Source: Spisula solida
Taxonomy: Eukaryota; Mollusca; Bivalvia; Venerida; Mactridae
Length of the DNA stretch: 64,000 nt
Reading direction: 5' to 3'
Assembly: GCA_947247005.1 (NCBI GenBank)
Contig: OX365947.1
Span: forward strand, 33,560,760-33,624,759
Shown here: positions 60,440 through 64,000 of the stretch, piece after piece
Layout of the letters: each line of letters opens with the position of its first letter
Numbering within the stretch: position 1 is the first letter of the stretch
Made by a program: the position numbers and the translations under genes
Notes under the pieces: model-generated
The model's database searches: none
Told to the model about the DNA's origin: nothing
The model's input: only the letters and a program-made list of their open reading frames with translations

Positions 60440-61853
60440 TGTACTGGGAGGTAAATAATATCTTATTACAGGGAACATAGCCAGACCAACTATCCGCATC
60501 ACGTAACTGCAAACGTGACAATCATGGCGTAAACATGAAAAGAAACAACTTGTCGATGTTCGTGTTTCCGATGTGTACCCAGTGTCTTGGCATCGTGCGG
60601 ACGCCGGTCAATGAGTAGCAACGCATACTTCAACATATAGTCTGAAAATTACACCGGGCGCCGCGCGATGATAGGGCGATGCCTGTCTGGTCGCCGGCCC
60701 GATTAGACCAAAGTGCGATGATCGGACAGTAATCGGATTGGATTTGTGACCCATATTTTAATTGGACCATTGTGGATTATTCTTGTTGAGAGAAATAAAT
60801 AAATACCAAAGTTAGAAATTATGCAGTGGCGCAACCAAAACTAGGTCTGACGACCTTTGGGCAAGAAAGTATGACAATATGATCACGTGATAGTAGAAGA
60901 CGTATACTGACCGATGATTACTCTAAATGAGCTGTTAACGATATTTAAATGACCGGCTAGACTATGGTACAGGGTGATGTTGGAATAATAATATAGAATT
61001 CACTTCATTTACATGATGGTGCATCCAGATAATTGCCATGTGAATAAATATCTGAATTCAATTATTGACAAAGTGCAGCGAAAGCCGTTTTGTCAGAAAT
61101 GCATTTATTCAGGAATGCTAATAACATTTACAGAGATATTCTCCGAAACTCTACTCAGTAAACAGTATATCCGAAACTGAAACTGTATTACTTGCATGTT
61201 TTGTAAATACAAATCTGCTGGACGAAAGGGTTGACATGGTTGTTGACTTCAAACCACTTGCCCCTTGCCACAACCGGTTCGAATTCCAGCAAAGAAGGTT
61301 GGTAGTTCTACAAGGCGATAAGTTCGTCTGTTAGTATTTAATTTGTTTTATTAATATTGAGAATTTAATATGTATCGATACCATTGCCAATCTATTCAGA
61401 AAAACACCTATACAATACAATTGTGCTCGCACCGATTCACCGTATGATGTAATAATAAAGCACCAAAAGCATGATCATTTTGTTGCGCTTGCCTTTTTGC
61501 CATGTACATATTATGATAAATGGCACCGTTAAGACCAATAGAGATCTAGGTATCTCGGACGGTGTTTTTTTAAGTTAACATTTTGTACATGTCAACGAGA
61601 AATACATAAACAAAGAGAAACCCGTGTAATGGTATCTTATGTTAATGTAACGATGTATCTAGGTTTATATGACGACATGACGTCATTGGTATACCATATT
61701 TTGCATGTTTATATAATTCAATTATGATAATCAAATAGTGTAGCACGTTTCGTGTTAATCAGAATTAAATTACTGCACATTTTGATATCGTTTTAATGAG
61801 CCTACGCCCATAAACAAACACACCATGGGAACAGTGAAACTACTTTTGGATAT
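60440..61853. other. Upstream of the unrecognised gene; no further exon fixed
   Basis: May contain more of that gene. A B-box-like GGTTCGAATTCC lies near 61272. Nothing else is supported. Confidence 0.3.
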
Positions 61854-61854
61854 A

Positions 61855-63173
61855 CGAGGGTTGTTCAAATTGGAATACAAGTGGTGCTATATCTTTCTTG
61901 TATCAATGAATTTATAAAAACAGTGATCATTGTATTACCTTTTAATTGATACCTCACATTTTAAAATCCGTTCAGTGTAGCTGTAACAATACGTCAATTA
62001 ACCTTGTATACGTTCTTGTACACTAACGCTTAAATGATTTGGAAAATGCATCTTTTTTCTGACAAAATTTGGTCCCATTTAAGAATCGTTGTTTTTTTTA
62101 ACGCGGAATCAAATACAATATTTAAAATAACTTGTATGGTGAAATGGTGTCATTTAATGTCTTATTCATCAACTATTTGATAGTTTAAGAAATTTAAAAG
62201 TGGTGTAATTTTATTTGGAAATGAACCCAATGCACGCCATCCAAATACCGCAACATACTACAAAAGGGTTGAGAAAATCAAATATTTGTTGTAAACTGGT
62301 GGATTATTTACAATTTGGCAAGTATCTCAATGTGTTGGCACATCATTAGGAGCTATTCATACAATTATCAAACATATTACAACAATTAGGACGATAAGTA
62401 TAGTTTGGGTACACCTATCTGCTTTGAAACGCCAGCACGTATGTCCTTGCAAACTGTCCAAAAAATAGTTAAAAATGGTTTCTAGATAAAAAAAGAAGAC
62501 TGTTTGCAAAAGTAATGACCATAAACGAGACACGAGTTCATTTTGTCACCCATGCGACAGATCCATAAACAAATATGGGCCAGCAAAGACAGAACAAGAG
62601 TATGCATTGCAAAACGTACCACGGACGCCAGTAGAAATGTACACATTTTTCTATATTTATAAACCAAGTTTCTACCATAAAAAATGATGTATAAAATGGG
62701 ACAATTGGTAAATGCCAAGCTTAACAAGGGTGAATTCCTTCAAGAAATACTCAGACAATCGCTGCCAAGCCAAATATTTGAAGGATGGCATGCTATTGCA
62801 GAGCGATGGGGCTCCACCTGCAGCAGCCATTAACGCGACTTTCTGGGAAGCGGGAAAGGTTTTGAGCTTTCCGACCATCCTTATTTGTCAAGCGTTGTCC
62901 CTTGTGATCTTTATTTGTTTCAAACGACTCTTAAATTGCATTGTCGGAAAAAATATCAGGTACGTTAAGATCTCGGTTTGTCTCATGTCCAGTATATGCA
63001 CAGTGTACCTAGGAATAATAACAAAATTGCACTTTAAAAAAAGGAATAACTGAATGAAACTTCGCAGATATATCGGAGATGAATACTGCAATGGTACAAA
63101 CGCTTATTTCATTAGAATCTATCAAGGATAAAGTTTTATTGGCTTAGTTGCATTCCAATTTGAACAACCCTCG
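61855..63173 (+). mobile_element. mariner-type transposon with decayed transposase
   Basis: Perfect 22-bp inverted termini starting CGAGGGTTGTTC, each flanked by TA (61853-61854 and 63174-63175), bounding 1,319 bp. That is the usual size of a mariner. Inside on plus, fragments resemble transposase catalytic regions in shifted frames: NETRVHF near 62526 and MLLQSDGAPPAAAIN.TFWEA near 62788. Stops and frameshifts break the coding region, so it is not autonomous. Confidence 0.85.
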
Positions 63174-63175
63174 TA

Positions 63176-64000
63176 CATGTAGCCACGTATATATCATCAA
63201 TAAGAAATGATGCATCAGCGACATGCCATCCTTACTTACATTATCCTTGTTACAAAGACACGCGATGCAGTTGCATGTTGTGTATAAACGTGACTGCGTA
63301 TCTTGATATATTCTAGATCAAGATACAGCACATAACTACGTGCCCATTGTCATATTTCTATAGTCAACTTAGACGTGCAATAAACACTGTGTCAAATAGT
63401 GTGTCCACATTATCACTAGAAATAGGACAAAATGGCAAACGTGCATTTTGCATGTTTTGTCTTTTGTTTCCCAACGTAGATTTGTGTTTTCATTATTCGA
63501 AGTGCGCGGTTGTCTGTTGAAAGTACGGACTCTGTGATCACATTCCATGATGTGTATCTCTTTAATGAGACGGTCATCGTCTTTATTTCTTAAAAAGCAA
63601 CATTTTAATAAAAAATTGTCTCCCGAACATAGCATTTGATCACGTGGTAACGCCACAGTGGTAAATCAATTCCAAGCAAAAAATCCAAAGAAAAACGAAC
63701 GTGAGCTTTACTTAGACTGGTACCTCGGCTTGATTTTGACAGACGTCGCAAAATACGGATAGTTTTAATGGGAATCAGTTTAAGCTTTATTCCGACATAT
63801 GCATTATGGAATGGATTGATATAATCCTAAACATAGTTGCAATATCATTCACCAGAATATTGCGAATGCTCATTGTAATAGTATCTTGCTATAATATCTC
63901 AATGTTTCTGAAATTGAATTTAAGTCTTGAGTTTTTCAATAATAATATAAAAGGGTGTCACAGTTCGAACACAATAACCGGGCTACCTTTAGTTTGTACG
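63176..64000. other. Intergenic, nothing recognised
   Basis: A 95-codon minus frame (63369-63656) has no family resemblance and no supported splice borders. Confidence 0.3.

Noticed and set aside
63369..63656. 95-codon minus frame
   Set aside because: No ATG in good context, no recognised motif, no splice borders.

Overview
This is eukaryotic DNA. It is AT-rich, gene-poor and full of small DNA transposons, foldback hairpins, tRNA-derived SINE-like repeats and minisatellites. Its genes are multi-exon with GT..AG introns. A secreted thrombospondin-1/C1q protein, several repeat types common in bivalve genomes, and a cilium gene together suggest a marine lophotrochozoan, most likely a bivalve mollusc. 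The species is not identified. All gene models below were built by eye from splice sites, reading phase and remembered family motifs, with no database search.

Layout of the genes: (1) 4,979-13,044, minus: CFAP126/Flattop, four coding exons, 187 aa. (2) 16,207-18,555, plus: a small secreted protein resembling a BRICHOS domain, four exons, 134 aa. (3) 22,762-28,363, plus: a 12-finger C2H2 protein, four coding exons, 931 aa, with a long 3' UTR to about 30.85 kb. (4) 31,687-34,486, minus: a homologue of the meiotic crossover protein SPO16, five exons, start codon not fixed. (5) 37,078-41,141, minus: a secreted TSP1 + C1q protein, four exons, 218 aa, with a 1-kb minisatellite in intron 1. (6) 49,907-54,463, minus: a 7-finger C2H2 protein, four exons, 407 aa, with SUMO-type motifs. 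(7) 59,676-60,438, minus: the last three exons of an unrecognised gene. None of these genes forms an operon. CFAP126 and the BRICHOS-like gene are divergent, and the 12-finger gene and SPO16 are convergent.

The spaces between genes, and the introns, hold: an 82-bp tandem array (6.1-6.6 kb), a 23-bp minisatellite (39.6-40.6 kb), a 106-bp array (45.5-46.25 kb), a 36-bp array (47.2-48.4 kb), a mariner element with perfect terminal inverted repeats and a decayed transposase (61.9-63.2 kb), several MITE families with visible target-site duplications, and foldback hairpins (3.6, 9.9, 10.2, 36.3, 53.3, 57.8 kb). The long open frames in the two minisatellites are artefacts of repeat units that lack stop codons.

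The most useful results are the SPO16 and Flattop homologues, whose exons are mostly too short to appear as long ORFs, the BRICHOS-like secreted gene, and the TSP1-C1q gene whose signal peptide is split by a minisatellite-bearing intron.
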